NCBI GenBank assembly: GCA_046304235.1
Contig: JBKCEW010000180.1
Span: 1-63,579, forward strand
Origin: CANHVK01 sp046304235
Lineage (GTDB): Bacteria; Bacteroidota; Bacteroidia; Flavobacteriales_D; Crocinitomicaceae
DNA length: 63,579 nucleotides
Reading direction: 5' to 3'
Shown: positions 42,705 through 50,855 of the stretch, one piece after another
Numbering within the stretch: position 1 is the stretch's first letter
Layout of the letters: every line of letters starts with the position of its first letter
The notes under the pieces: generated by a model
The model's input: the letters and a program-made list of their open reading frames with translations, nothing else
What the model was told of the DNA's origin: nothing
Database searches by the model: none
Program-made: the position numbers and the translations under genes

Positions 42705-44338
42705 TCTTTGATTTGTAAGTTTTTAAAACTTGAAACTCCGATTAATTTCTCAGTGTCTTCTTCGTAAATAATTTCTACACTATCGCCTATCATTGTAATT
42801 GGAATATCATTCGAGATTTGAGTACTACCGATAAAAATGTTGTTATTTCCTTTAATGGTAAAATAATAGAACGAATTTCCATTTTTTACATCACTATTTA
42901 TTCTACTTACGATAGATTTTACCGTTAACTTATTCGATTTAGTACTTGTACTGAATTTATTTCCAGTAGCGTTAAACGCATTTTTATAAGCCATTAATGT
43001 TTCTTGCAAAGAATTTCCTACACCAACAATGGTATAATCTTGTATCGAAACCATTGCATACATTTTCACTAATCCTCCATCGTCTTTCAAGGTCATGACA
43101 TAGGTAGGGATATTATTTATATTATATGGAGTTGGAATTGTTGCGGTGTAGCCTTTTTCTTGCACTTTACCTTCCGCAGATCCCATTGCTGCCGTTTCGG
43201 TTGCTCCACTTTGTTTGTACCAAACTGCTTTTTTAGTGCGTGTATCCACTAACATAAATCCAACAGTAGATTCATCTGAACCAACCGATGTTAGTCCAGT
43301 ATACCAATATGATTTGTTGTCTTCCCCATATACCAGAGTAAGTTCTTCCGTTATTTGCAATTTACCTTCGTTGGAAAAATTCCAATAACCGTTTATATAT
43401 TCTCCCCAATCATTTAATTGTTCTTCAATGAATTTTTGCGGTTGCATACGATCGATCCATTCAGGAATATTTTTCATGGAATATTCTTTAATCATTCCTG
43501 TAGTTGCGTTTACGACAAGTACACCCGTAGCATCTGAACCATAAAATCCGATCTTCTTTGAAAATTTGGTCACAACCCAAAATGGATTTCCTTTATCATC
43601 TATTTCGAATGAAAAATCGGTAAAACCAGAAGTCATATATCCATGGAAATAAATATGTCTTTCTAGATTATCTTGAAAATAGGCATTTGGTTGGTACTTG
43701 ATTTTAATCTCTTTCCCGTTTATTTTTTCAACTAATTTCACATCCCTTTCATTCGTAGCATTTACCATTACATAACCAGGTGTACCTTGTTTATTTTTGT
43801 TCCACTTGAAAAATCCAGAATGCTCCAATGGTGCAACCCAATATAATTCATCATTCACTTTTTGAATCGTAAATTCACCCAAATTCACTTGACTACCTAG
43901 AGCCGGTTTTGAACCTAGTACTTTGTCTCCTAAAATGGATGCAAGTTCTTGATCGACAACACGAATATTTTTTATTGAAATAGGTTCGAGATGATCTGAA
44001 AAGGTTTTTCCAATTTCTACTTTTCCTATTAAATTTCTATAAGATTGATTGTGAAATAATGACCAGGATGTTAGTACAGGAACTATTATCATATAAATTA
44101 AAATACCACCTATAACATAGTAAAATCCTTTGTTGATATTTATGTTATATCTAATTTTTTGATTTTGATTCCCTTCTAATTTTAGCGTGACTTTTTTCCC
44201 AAGAATTAAGTAAATAAAGATCAGTGCTAGTAAATATATCGGAAGACCCCAAAATCCAAAATTGAATACCGGCAAAGACCAATAAATAGAAAATATTAAA
44301 ATTAAATATGCACCTAAAAGAGTATATGTTTTATTCAT
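42701..44338 (-). CDS. Membrane protein with large extracytoplasmic domain, unknown function
   Basis: 545 residues. Three hydrophobic segments at the N-terminus (about 6-25, 28-47 and 73-95) are followed by a 450-residue soluble domain with repeated beta elements such as GTPGYVMVNATNERDVKLV, GSDATGVLVVNATTGMIKEY and STVGFMLVDTRTKKAVWYKQ. These three related strands look like an internal repeat of PepSY-like character. Similar proteins in other phyla carry vague names; I do not recognise a defined family. It is followed downstream by a convergent cupin gene and is preceded on the same strand, 21 nt away, by the mannosyltransferase-like gene. Confidence 0.6.
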   Translation of the reverse strand: MNKTYTLLGAYLILIFSIYWSLPVFNFGFWGLPIYLLALIFIYLILGKKVTLKLEGNQNQKIRYNININKGFYYVIGGILIYMIIVPVLTSWSLFHNQSYRNLIGKVEIGKTFSDHLEPISIKNIRVVDQELASILGDKVLGSKPALGSQVNLGEFTIQKVNDELYWVAPLEHSGFFKWNKNKQGTPGYVMVNATNERDVKLVEKINGKEIKIKYQPNAYFQDNLERHIYFHGYMTSGFTDFSFEIDDKGNPFWVVTKFSKKIGFYGSDATGVLVVNATTGMIKEYSMKNIPEWIDRMQPQKFIEEQLNDWGEYINGYWNFSNEGKLQITEELTLVYGEDNKSYWYTGLTSVGSDESTVGFMLVDTRTKKAVWYKQSGATETAAMGSAEGKVQEKGYTATIPTPYNINNIPTYVMTLKDDGGLVKMYAMVSIQDYTIVGVGNSLQETLMAYKNAFNATGNKFSTSTKSNKLTVKSIVSRINSDVKNGNSFYYFTIKGNNNIFIGSTQISNDIPITMIGDSVEIIYEEDTEKLIGVSSFKNLQIKD

Positions 44339-44359
44339 TGAAAGAAGATTATTAAGAAA

Positions 44360-45514
44360 TTAGTAGCTTAATGGTTCGCTGTATATCCATGGGTAAAATG
44401 ACCATAACTGTAACGCAATCAAAATTACAATAACAAATGGATAAAAGCGAGTTTCCGTTATGCGTTGACTAAGTAAAATTGTGATTGGAAAAAGCAAAGA
44501 GATAAATCTCGGCATACTTACTACAGAACCAGAAGATAGTGGTAATAGTAAACTCAACCAAATTAAAAGATTGAGACTTAAGGGTAATTTTTTAAATAGT
44601 AAAATAGCAACGATAAATGCTAAAAGTGTGTAAAATGAATTGAATTGAGACCAAAAAACGGAATCTCTAAACATTGCTTTTAGCGGAAACATAAATTCTT
44701 TAAACCAGCCCTCTTGTGCTTTTACGTAAGCGAAATAGAAATTCGTCATCTCTTTTTGATATAAACAATAGAGAAATAAGGCTGTAGGAGCAGAAAGAAA
44801 CCACAACCATTTGCTAAATTTTTTAACGTTTAGCATTTTCAATTGATTCCACCAAAAGAGGTATCTTCCTTCTTTCTCTAAGTAATACAAAAAAATTGGA
44901 AATGCTGTTACGATACCATTCGGTCTCATGATTGTGAGTAAAAATAGAGAAATACAAGTGATCCAATATTTTTTAAGGTGTACACTTAAAAATCCAATGC
45001 TTAGCAATGTAAAAAACAACGCTTCCGTGTAATACATTGAGTAATAAAAATGAAAAGGAAAACAAATGAAAATCAAGGTGCTTTTGAATGCTTTACTTTT
45101 TTCAAAATTAAACAGATGAGTTCCCATCAAGTAATATAAAATGAAAACGGCCGGTGATAATAGGATTGAAATTATAAATGCGCTTTGTACAAAACTTAAT
45201 GAACCAATTGACATGACAGCTTTTACAACCATTGGATATAAAGGAAACATCGCCCAAACGCTTTGAATAATTTTTCCTTCCCCAACGTAACCAAGTTCTT
45301 TAGGATCTTTGATTCTTGGGTAACCATTTTCGGCAATGTTTTTATACCAATAGGAGTCGTTTCGTTGGAAAAGATTTGTATAACTTTCAAACGAGTTCCC
45401 AATCATTTCTGTGTGGTTGAAAGCATCAATAGAGAAGGTGAATATCACATAAACTACTTTTATGAGTAGAGATGTTATAATTAACCACAGAATGTGTTTT
45501 TTAGTAATGCTCAT
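44360..45514 (-). CDS. PIG-V-like polytopic mannosyltransferase (GT-C)
   Basis: 384 residues with about nine hydrophobic segments. After the first (LWLIITSLLIKVVYVIFTF) a large loop contains NDSYWYKNIAENGYP, followed by SVWAMFPLYPMVVK. The D-x-x-W-Y / FPLYP pattern and the later YYSMYYTEALFFTLLSIGF segment match GPI mannosyltransferase II (PIG-V) type GT-C enzymes found also in bacteria, which use a lipid-linked sugar donor in the membrane. The acceptor is unknown. It lies upstream of the membrane protein gene. Confidence 0.75.
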   Translation of the reverse strand: MSITKKHILWLIITSLLIKVVYVIFTFSIDAFNHTEMIGNSFESYTNLFQRNDSYWYKNIAENGYPRIKDPKELGYVGEGKIIQSVWAMFPLYPMVVKAVMSIGSLSFVQSAFIISILLSPAVFILYYLMGTHLFNFEKSKAFKSTLIFICFPFHFYYSMYYTEALFFTLLSIGFLSVHLKKYWITCISLFLLTIMRPNGIVTAFPIFLYYLEKEGRYLFWWNQLKMLNVKKFSKWLWFLSAPTALFLYCLYQKEMTNFYFAYVKAQEGWFKEFMFPLKAMFRDSVFWSQFNSFYTLLAFIVAILLFKKLPLSLNLLIWLSLLLPLSSGSVVSMPRFISLLFPITILLSQRITETRFYPFVIVILIALQLWSFYPWIYSEPLSY

Positions 45515-45548
45515 CTAAAACTAAATATTTGGGAAATAAGTTAATCTA

Positions 45549-46187
45549 TTATTTTTTATCAAAGATAACTGAAAATCTTTTTTTCATTTCCAAAGCGATG
45601 CGTTTGCTGTTTTCGCCTAATTGATTTAGTTTTCCCATGATAGAAAGATAGGTGTATTCATCCTTGTTTTGACTAAGTTTAAAAATGGGATGAACTTGAT
45701 CTAATTTTAGTTCAATACCTACAATTGCTTCAAACATCGTATCAATATAGTCGGTATCTAAATTATCGACAATAGTAGGAGAGTTTTGATTTTGGTGTTC
45801 AAATTTCAAGGTCATTTTACGCATGAGTTCTCTGAGTTCATTTTTTGACAAGAAGTTTAGCTCACCAGAAATATGAACACTCATATAATTCCACGTTGAA
45901 CCTTGGTGTGGATTTTTATACCAAGTGGCGCTTACATAAGCATCAGGACCTGTAAAAATTACCAATGCTTGTTTATTTTCAGTGAATGCTTTGAAGTGGT
46001 CTGTATGTTTCATTATATGACCTTGAATGTATAGTTCACCCTCTTTTTCAACTACTATAAAAGGAATTTGTGTTGCAACCTGTTTTCCATTCAAAAAACT
46101 TCCTGTTAAAACTGCGAAGGGAAATTCTTCGATGAGGTTCATCCAGTTTTCAGTATTGTTATCGGTGAAGTAGGGCAGGTTGTACAT
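45549..46187 (-). CDS. PaiB-family FMN-binding protein
   Basis: 212 residues from the ATG at 46187 (MYNLPYFTDNNTENWMN); the frame extends 19 codons upstream but family proteins begin at this Met-Tyr. Motifs IEEFPFAVLTGS, ATQIPFIV, GHIMKHTDHFKAF, IFTGPDAYVSATWY and VPTWNY-equivalent STWNYMSVHISGEL match the split-barrel flavin-binding PaiB family. The Bacillus protein is described as a negative transcriptional regulator; many homologues are better called FMN-binding proteins. Monocistronic. Confidence 0.87.
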   Translation of the reverse strand: MYNLPYFTDNNTENWMNLIEEFPFAVLTGSFLNGKQVATQIPFIVVEKEGELYIQGHIMKHTDHFKAFTENKQALVIFTGPDAYVSATWYKNPHQGSTWNYMSVHISGELNFLSKNELRELMRKMTLKFEHQNQNSPTIVDNLDTDYIDTMFEAIVGIELKLDQVHPIFKLSQNKDEYTYLSIMGKLNQLGENSKRIALEMKKRFSVIFDKK

Positions 46188-46300
46188 CGATTTCCTGTTA
46201 AATAATTTAAGATAGTTATAGTTAATCAGATTGATACTGTTCAAAAAATCTCTTTCATAATCTAAATCCGAACTAATATTAACCTAAAAATAGTTTTTTT

Positions 46301-46330
46301 AATCGACTTTAAAATCTAGCTATTGAATTT
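46301..46330. repeat. Truncated copy of repeat family B
   Basis: About 30 nt resembling 47156-47185 and 48553-48582 (shared words CGACTTTAAAATC and TTGAATTT). The left 70 nt of the family are missing here. Confidence 0.55.
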
Positions 46331-46343
46331 TTGAAATGAGAAT

Positions 46344-46448
46344 TCAATTTTCGAAAAGTCCATAGAATAGGTTTCGTTCAACAGCCCTTTCATTGATTTG
46401 GGTTATTTAGCCTGCCGAGATACAAACACGACGAAAGGTTAGTTGTTA
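46344..46448. repeat. Long direct repeat family A, copy 1
   Basis: 105 nt, matching 47444-47548 at 100 of 105 positions without gaps, offset exactly 1100 nt. It begins TCAATTTTCGAAAAGTCCAT and ends GGTTAGTTGTTA. It lies directly 3' of the minus-strand parE remnant. Confidence 0.85.
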
Positions 46449-46458
46449 TGTGGGGTCT

Positions 46459-46754
46459 TTATTTCAATTTATTCTTCAAATCCATTCGTTCGTGCAGGAT
46501 TCTCGTTATCTCGATTGATTTATCTTCCATTAACCGATAGAAAATGATATGCTTTGAGACTTTTTACCCTTCAAGTCTGGGTAAATTTCTTCATACACCT
46601 TTCCTTGTTGTGGCTTTTTAGCGATAGCTGCGCATGCATTGAGAATTAACTTGTAATATTTGTCCGCTTGATTTTCAGACCAGACATCGAAGGTATAATT
46701 CTAAATATCAGATAGATCTTTAACGGCATTGTTTGTTAACTTAAACTTTGCCAT
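46459..46754 (-). pseudogene. parE-like toxin, decayed
   Basis: The reading frame starts with MAKFKLTNNAVKDLSDI at 46754, right after the antitoxin stop, but codon 18 is TAG (46701-46703). After the stop the same frame continues NYTFDVWSENQADKYYKLI and GKVYEEIYPDLKG. Loss of one A in the A-run at 46561-46565 then shifts the frame. In the shifted frame it resumes SKHIIFYRLMEDKSIEITRI and ends LHERMDLKNKLK at 46459. Together these give a full ParE/RelE-superfamily toxin of about 98 residues, so the gene is inactivated by two independent lesions unless the sequence is in error. Confidence 0.85.
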
Positions 46755-46997
46755 TTATTTTCTATTTGCTTTTAATTTTTTTAAATGCTCTTCTGGATCA
46801 AAATCTTTAGCTATACCGCTATTTACGCCTTCATTAATCGCATGTCGCAAAGCAATTATTTTCTGTTCTTCTTCCTCAAGCAACCTTAATCCAGCACGTA
46901 CAACTTCACTTGCGTTTTTATAACGCCCTTCTCTTAAAATACTTTGAATAAATTGATCAAAATAACTACCCAAAGTAATCGATGTGTTCTTACTCAT
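46755..46997 (-). CDS. ParD-like ribbon-helix-helix antitoxin
   Basis: 80 residues from the ATG at 46997 (MSKNTSITLGSYFDQFIQSI); an ATG three codons upstream is also possible. The N-terminal ribbon-helix-helix DNA-binding fold has TSITLGSYFDQFIQ and RYKNASEVVRAGLRLLEEEE (about residues 28-47), the typical ParD/CopG pattern. The C-terminus is acidic then basic, as needed for toxin binding. The TAA stop directly abuts the ATG of the downstream parE remnant, the normal parDE arrangement. With the toxin broken, this is an orphan antitoxin that may still autoregulate. Confidence 0.88.
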   Translation of the reverse strand: MSKNTSITLGSYFDQFIQSILREGRYKNASEVVRAGLRLLEEEEQKIIALRHAINEGVNSGIAKDFDPEEHLKKLKANRK

Positions 46998-47084
46998 GAT
47001 TTTCATTTTTTTCTAAAAATACCAAATAATGGTATTATCACAAAATATATTTTCGGAGTTTTTGGGTATGCTTAATCACATATA

Positions 47085-47211
47085 ACGTCAGTTCGTCTAA
47101 ACACCACTTTCAAAGTATAAATTCGACCTTAAATTCACCAAAAAATATAAAATTTAAGCGACTTTAAAATCCAGTTTTTGAATTTTAGTATTTAAAAGAT
47201 TTGATTTTATT
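47085..47211. repeat. Long direct repeat family B, copy 1
   Basis: 127 nt matching 48482-48608 at about 112 positions with no gaps, offset 1397 nt. It begins ACGTCAGTTCGTCTAAACAC and has an internal dyad CTTAAATT / AATTTAAG. It lies 5' of the minus-strand antitoxin gene. Confidence 0.8.
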
Positions 47212-47395
47212 GTTAGTCTATAATTATTAAAATAGAGTTTCAAATTTAAAAATATATAAGACATTTTTAAATTAGTGATTTTTTATAAGACTATTGTAAA
47301 GGCTAATAATGCGTTTTCCTGTAAACAGTAGTTTTATGGGTATGGGTACCTTTGTGCCTATCAATCATAAAACAGCTTGTTTTTAATAGGTTACA

Positions 47396-47429
47396 AGCAA
47401 AATAAAAGCCAACTTGTTCAAGCTTGGCT
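47396..47429 (-). terminator. Probable terminator of the reader/nuclease gene
   Basis: An imperfect stem AGCCAACTTG / CAAGCTTGGCT (47407-47429). On the minus strand it is followed by TTTTATTTTG. It would end the transcript of 47562-48446 after passing through repeat A copy 2. Confidence 0.6.
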
Positions 47430-47443
47430 CAACTAATTAAAAA

Positions 47444-47548
47444 TCAATTTTCGAAAAGTCCATAGAATAGGTTTCGTTAAACAGCTCTTTCATTTATTTG
47501 GGTTATTGAGCCTGCCGAGATACAGACACGACGAAAGGTTAGTTGTTA
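47444..47548. repeat. Long direct repeat family A, copy 2
   Basis: 105 nt, 95 percent identical to 46344-46448. It ends 13 nt before the stop codon of the minus-strand reader/nuclease gene, the same 3' position that copy 1 has relative to the parE remnant. Confidence 0.85.
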
Positions 47549-47561
47549 CAGGCAGGTTTTA

Positions 47562-48446
47562 TTATCTCGTTAATTCTATCCATACCTTCATTTTTTCGGG
47601 TAACAAATGTGTTTGTTCGTATAAAAATTTTCGAATTTCGTCTGGGTCAATGGTGTTTATATTCGGTTTTGGTTTTCCGTGATATTGTCCCGAAGTAGCA
47701 AATAAAAAAATGTCAGTTTCAAGTTTGTCGTAATTGTCAATATTTAAAGGTGTCCAACCGCTTTTCACTTGCACAACCGCACTCTTTCCTGTTAGTCTGT
47801 GTTTAAGTTCAAATTCGTAAGTCATTGTGTCAACTTTGCACGAACTTGGAATAATATGATAGTCTAGCTTAACTTGTAAATAAATTGCCAATGCATCTTC
47901 GCAATCGTCAGTTGATAATAGTGAAAAAATATCTTCTCCCGCTAAGTTGTCAACTTCATAATATGATTTTCCTATTTTTTGATTATATGCAATTTGCGAG
48001 AAATAATATACTGTATTATCGTCAATTACTTGAACTGTCCTTGCTGGTCTAAAACTGCTAACAACTTTTCCTGGAACAGCTTCTTCTGTGCCGATTTTAT
48101 GCCATTCGCATTTACGAACATTTACTATGTCAGCTTTTGAACAATCTTCGTCTGTGTTATAATACCAATTACTTAAAATTCTTCCAATAAAATAATTGCC
48201 AGACCAATCTCTTGTCCAAATTAAGTCGTCAACTTGTATTCTGTTTTTGATTGCATTTAATGCTGCTTTCCAACTGCTATCTCCATATTCTTTTTCTGCT
48301 ATTTCCCTATATTCGTCCCAAGTAACAGGAACATTTGCATAGTCTATTTGCCAACCTACACCAACAACTCCCTTATCTAAACAAAGTTGTCGCTGGTCAA
48401 TTCCATCTTGTGAATCTGCTTTTAAATGTATTCTCCAAATATTCAT
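47562..48446 (-). CDS. Putative PUA/EVE-like reader fused to PD-(D/E)XK-type nuclease
   Basis: 294 residues, not a named family to me. The N-terminal half (about 1-150) reads MNIWRIHLKADSQDG, GVVGVGWQID, then RIQVDDLIWTRDWSGNYFIG and a following WYYN segment with DIVNVRKCEW. The small aromatic-rich beta barrel resembles PUA/EVE-superfamily domains that bind modified bases in some restriction enzymes. The C-terminal half (about 195-294) has DTMTYEFELKHRLTGKSAVVQVKSGW, where E-x-K after a charged strand resembles the PD-(D/E)XK catalytic core. A modification-dependent restriction or defence role is inferred. It is flanked 3' by repeat A copy 2 and 5' by repeat B copy 2. Confidence 0.5.
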   Translation of the reverse strand: MNIWRIHLKADSQDGIDQRQLCLDKGVVGVGWQIDYANVPVTWDEYREIAEKEYGDSSWKAALNAIKNRIQVDDLIWTRDWSGNYFIGRILSNWYYNTDEDCSKADIVNVRKCEWHKIGTEEAVPGKVVSSFRPARTVQVIDDNTVYYFSQIAYNQKIGKSYYEVDNLAGEDIFSLLSTDDCEDALAIYLQVKLDYHIIPSSCKVDTMTYEFELKHRLTGKSAVVQVKSGWTPLNIDNYDKLETDIFLFATSGQYHGKPKPNINTIDPDEIRKFLYEQTHLLPEKMKVWIELTR

Positions 48447-48990
48447 TTTTTTTAAGATTATTTTGGTTTGGTAGTCGGCTAACGGCAGTTCGTCTAAAAA
48501 CCTCTTTCAAAGTCAAAAATCGAACTTAAATTCACCTAAAAATATAAAATTTAAGCGACTTTTAAATCTAAATGGTGAATTTTAGTATTTAAAAGATTTA
48601 ATTTTATTTTTTGTTAAAAGTCTTAAAATATAGTATCAGATTGAAAAAAATTAATTAACCTTACTTCGTGGTTATCTGAAATCAATTCGACTAAACAAAT
48701 AATTTTAGTTTGATTACGATCTTTTTCTTAGAATAACGGTTTCAAGCTAATTTCCTTTTGGATTTTGAAACTTTGTCTACCGAAATGTTAGTTTAAAGAT
48801 AAATGTTTAATGTCCTTTTGCAAAGTGAAAATTAAATAATTGTCTACCGCTTTTGCAAAAGCCGAAGCCGAATACCCAAATGGGATTTAGGTTGTGTTAT
48901 ACGGTCGTGCTATTATACTGTCGTCCAATTTTTTAATCCAATTCAATCAAAAGTACCAATTGCCATAGCTGTTTATGTTAGATGTAATTT
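48447..48990. other. Intergenic region of the accessory cluster
   Basis: 544 nt without a gene. It starts with the leader of the reader/nuclease gene and repeat B copy 2 (48482-48608). Beyond it are two TTGTCTACCG words about 65 nt apart, a perfect 14-nt palindrome GCTTTTGCAAAAGC (48849-48862), and GGTTGTGTTATACGG (about 48892-48906), which resembles the ends of family A repeats (GGTTAGTTGTTA). Confidence 0.55.
48482..48608. repeat. Long direct repeat family B, copy 2
   Basis: About 88 percent identical to 47085-47211 over 127 gap-free positions, and placed 35 nt upstream of the start codon of the minus-strand reader/nuclease gene. It has the same internal CTTAAATT / AATTTAAG dyad, and an AGTTCG / CGAACT dyad near its left end. 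Confidence 0.8.
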
Positions 48991-49518
48991 TTAGCTTTCA
49001 ATTTTGGGAGCTTTAGCTTCCTTGATACCTGATTCAAATTGAACTTCTAAACCATGAGATACAGTTTTAGTATCTTCATAAACATCAAATTTAACAGCCT
49101 TTCCCCATTTCAATGTGATAAAATGAGCTCCTTTATTGATGTAGGGCTCACCATTTAATAAATGACAAGTTGCTGTCCACCTTGCAATAACAAGGGTTTT
49201 GGCTGGATTTCCTTTAACCTGAATGTCTGTTACCTCAAATTTAAGGTCTGGAAGAACAATTCCCACTCTTTCAAACCATCTTTTCAAGCTTTCTTTATCA
49301 TGGCGTGTACCACCCAAGCAATTATCTCCTGCAAAAGTATGTTCCAATTCTTTATTAGACACACCCTTTAAAACCTCGTCATAACGGTGCTCTGTTATAG
49401 ATTTGAAGTTCTTCCTAACAATTCCCTTTATAATATGATGATAAGGGCTTAAATCTTGAGAAATTACCGAATTTGCTGCAACGATACATAATACTAACGA
49501 TAATAATAATTTTTCCAT
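48991..49518 (-). CDS. Exported SnoaL/NTF2-like protein
   Basis: 175 residues. Residues 1-20 are a signal peptide (MEKLLLSLVLCIVAANSVIS). The remainder is one alpha+beta cone domain with HRYDEVLKGVSNKELEHTFAGDN (positions about 44-66), DKESLKRWFERVGIVLPDLKFE, VIARWTATCHLLNG and AHFITLKWGKAVKFDVYED, the SnoaL-like NTF2 pattern. No catalytic residue can be assigned. It follows the Crp-family regulator gene on the same strand by 65 nt, and the regulator may control it. Confidence 0.72.
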   Translation of the reverse strand: MEKLLLSLVLCIVAANSVISQDLSPYHHIIKGIVRKNFKSITEHRYDEVLKGVSNKELEHTFAGDNCLGGTRHDKESLKRWFERVGIVLPDLKFEVTDIQVKGNPAKTLVIARWTATCHLLNGEPYINKGAHFITLKWGKAVKFDVYEDTKTVSHGLEVQFESGIKEAKAPKIES

Positions 49519-49583
49519 TACTCTTTTTTAATTGATGAGTTACAAAATTACTAATAAGCTAAAATTCAAACAATGAACTTGGG

Positions 49584-50150
49584 TTAAGAAATACGTTTCC
49601 TTATTCTACTTAGTGCCTGTGGCGTTACTCCGATATAAGAGGCTATATACTTTAATGGAATAAATTGCAACAATTCAGGCTGTTCTGTAAATAAGTTCAA
49701 ATAACGTTCCTGGGCAGATTGGATTAATAAAGATAATTCTCGCTTAGATTTTTTCATAAACAGGTCTTCGCTTGCCAATCTTCCTATAGTATTGCCAATT
49801 TCCGTTTTGTCATAAATTATTTCTAAGTCATTATACGATACACTCCAGAGTATAGTGTCTGTTAAGGTTTCTAACTGGTAAGTTGATGGTTCTTGTGTCA
49901 AGAAAAAATCATATGCGGACACAAAATTATTGACGAATGCAAATTCAAAAGTTAAATCATCAAATTCTTGAGGAATACATTTTCTAACAATTCCCTTTTC
50001 AATAAAAGATAAGTAGTTTTCTTTATGACCTACTTTTAAAATTATTGAATTTTTGGCAAATTCACGTCTTATAAGTTTAGATGAAAAGAACTCCCAATCT
50101 TTTTCAGAAATAGGAACCATTTTTTGGAAATATTTTTTTATTTCAATCAT
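49584..50150 (-). CDS. Crp/Fnr-family transcriptional regulator
   Basis: 188 residues. An N-terminal cyclic-nucleotide-binding-like beta barrel (about 20-115) is followed by a C-terminal helix-turn-helix: IPLKYIASYIGVTPQALSRIRKRIS at the end. The phosphate-binding cassette Arg/Glu of true CRP are not obvious, as is common in Bacteroidota members of this group, so the ligand may not be cAMP. It is the first gene of a minus-strand pair with the SnoaL-like protein. Confidence 0.85.
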   Translation of the reverse strand: MIEIKKYFQKMVPISEKDWEFFSSKLIRREFAKNSIILKVGHKENYLSFIEKGIVRKCIPQEFDDLTFEFAFVNNFVSAYDFFLTQEPSTYQLETLTDTILWSVSYNDLEIIYDKTEIGNTIGRLASEDLFMKKSKRELSLLIQSAQERYLNLFTEQPELLQFIPLKYIASYIGVTPQALSRIRKRIS

Positions 50151-50475
50151 TTCTCGTTCTCAATTTGGCTGTTTCAAGTGAGTGGTTTCTTCTAAAGCAT
50201 GACGCATAACTAATGACTACGCCACATAAAAACATCATAACCAATATCTATCCAAAAATAATCAAATATTTCCCTCAATTTTTAACTCACTCATAAATCC
50301 TAAATTATAATTCATAATCAGTATTATATCCGTTTTTAAATGAATATAAACAAATAACAATCGAAATTAAATAGTTAATATTCGAATGAAATTTGGAAGA
50401 GGTCACAACTTTGCAATGTCGATAACAAACAACACGACAACAAACAAATTAGTATTCATTTAAAAAACACGTACA
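50151..50475. other. Intergenic spacer before the SSB array
   Basis: 325 nt between divergent genes with no coding frame. It is AT-rich and includes TAAATTATAATTCATAATC-type words seen in other spacers and a GCATAACTAATGAC segment near 50209. Promoters for both flanking genes must lie here, but I cannot place them confidently. Confidence 0.5.
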
Positions 50476-50829
50476 ATGAACAATTTAAAAAACAAAGTGA
50501 ATTTAATCGGACGTTTAGGAGCGAAACCAGAGATGAGAAAAGTAGGCGAAAAAGGATATGCGTTAACGCGTTTTTCGTTAGCGATCAATGAAAGTTATAA
50601 AGACAAAGTTTCTGGTGAGTGGAAAAATAATACAGTATGGCATTCGATCACTGCCTGGGGGAAAACCGCTGAAAAAATGTGCGAATCTTTAGATAAAGGA
50701 ACTGAGATTGCGCTTGAAGGAAAATTAGTTCAAAAAGAGTATGAATTAAAAGATGGAACCAAACGAAGTTCCGTAGAAGTTGAGGCAAGTGATTTTATGA
50801 TGATCCAACGCACAAAAACAATTAACTAA
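50476..50829 (+). CDS. Single-stranded DNA-binding protein, paralogue 1
   Basis: 117 residues, one OB fold. KNKVNLIGRLGAKPEMRKVGE at the N-terminus, FSLAINESYKDK, VWHSITAWGKTAEKM and GTEIALEGKLVQKEYELKDG are the bacterial SSB pattern. The C-terminus ends QRTKTIN, without the acidic DDDIPF-type tail that recruits replication and repair partners. It is the most SSB-like of three tandem paralogues (26-nt gap to the next). Confidence 0.88.
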   Translation: MNNLKNKVNLIGRLGAKPEMRKVGEKGYALTRFSLAINESYKDKVSGEWKNNTVWHSITAWGKTAEKMCESLDKGTEIALEGKLVQKEYELKDGTKRSSVEVEASDFMMIQRTKTIN

Positions 50830-50855
50830 GTATAAATTTTAAAAATTACAAAGAG

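Larger units (their letters stand above)
46245..46458. other. Left border of the accessory region, repeat-rich
   Basis: No coding frame. It contains a truncated copy of the second repeat family (46301-46330) followed 13 nt later by the first long repeat (46344-46448), then 10 nt to the end of the parE remnant. Confidence 0.6.
47007..47561. other. Intergenic region of the accessory cluster
   Basis: 555 nt without a credible gene. In order: promoter-proximal AT-rich sequence of the antitoxin gene, repeat family B (47085-47211), about 230 unique nt containing a GTTTTATG...CATAAAAC dyad and a minus-strand terminator hairpin (47407-47429), then repeat family A copy 2 (47444-47548). Confidence 0.6.

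Noticed and set aside
46344..47548. Family A repeats as ends of an insertion sequence
   Set aside because: The copies are direct, not inverted; no transposase lies between them and no target-site duplication is visible.
46301..48608. Repeats as a CRISPR array
   Set aside because: Only two or three long copies, spaced by more than 1 kb with genes between; no regular short spacers anywhere in the window.
48849..48862. GCTTTTGCAAAAGC palindrome as a replication or partition site
   Set aside because: A single copy, with no dnaA or par genes and no DnaA-box cluster nearby.
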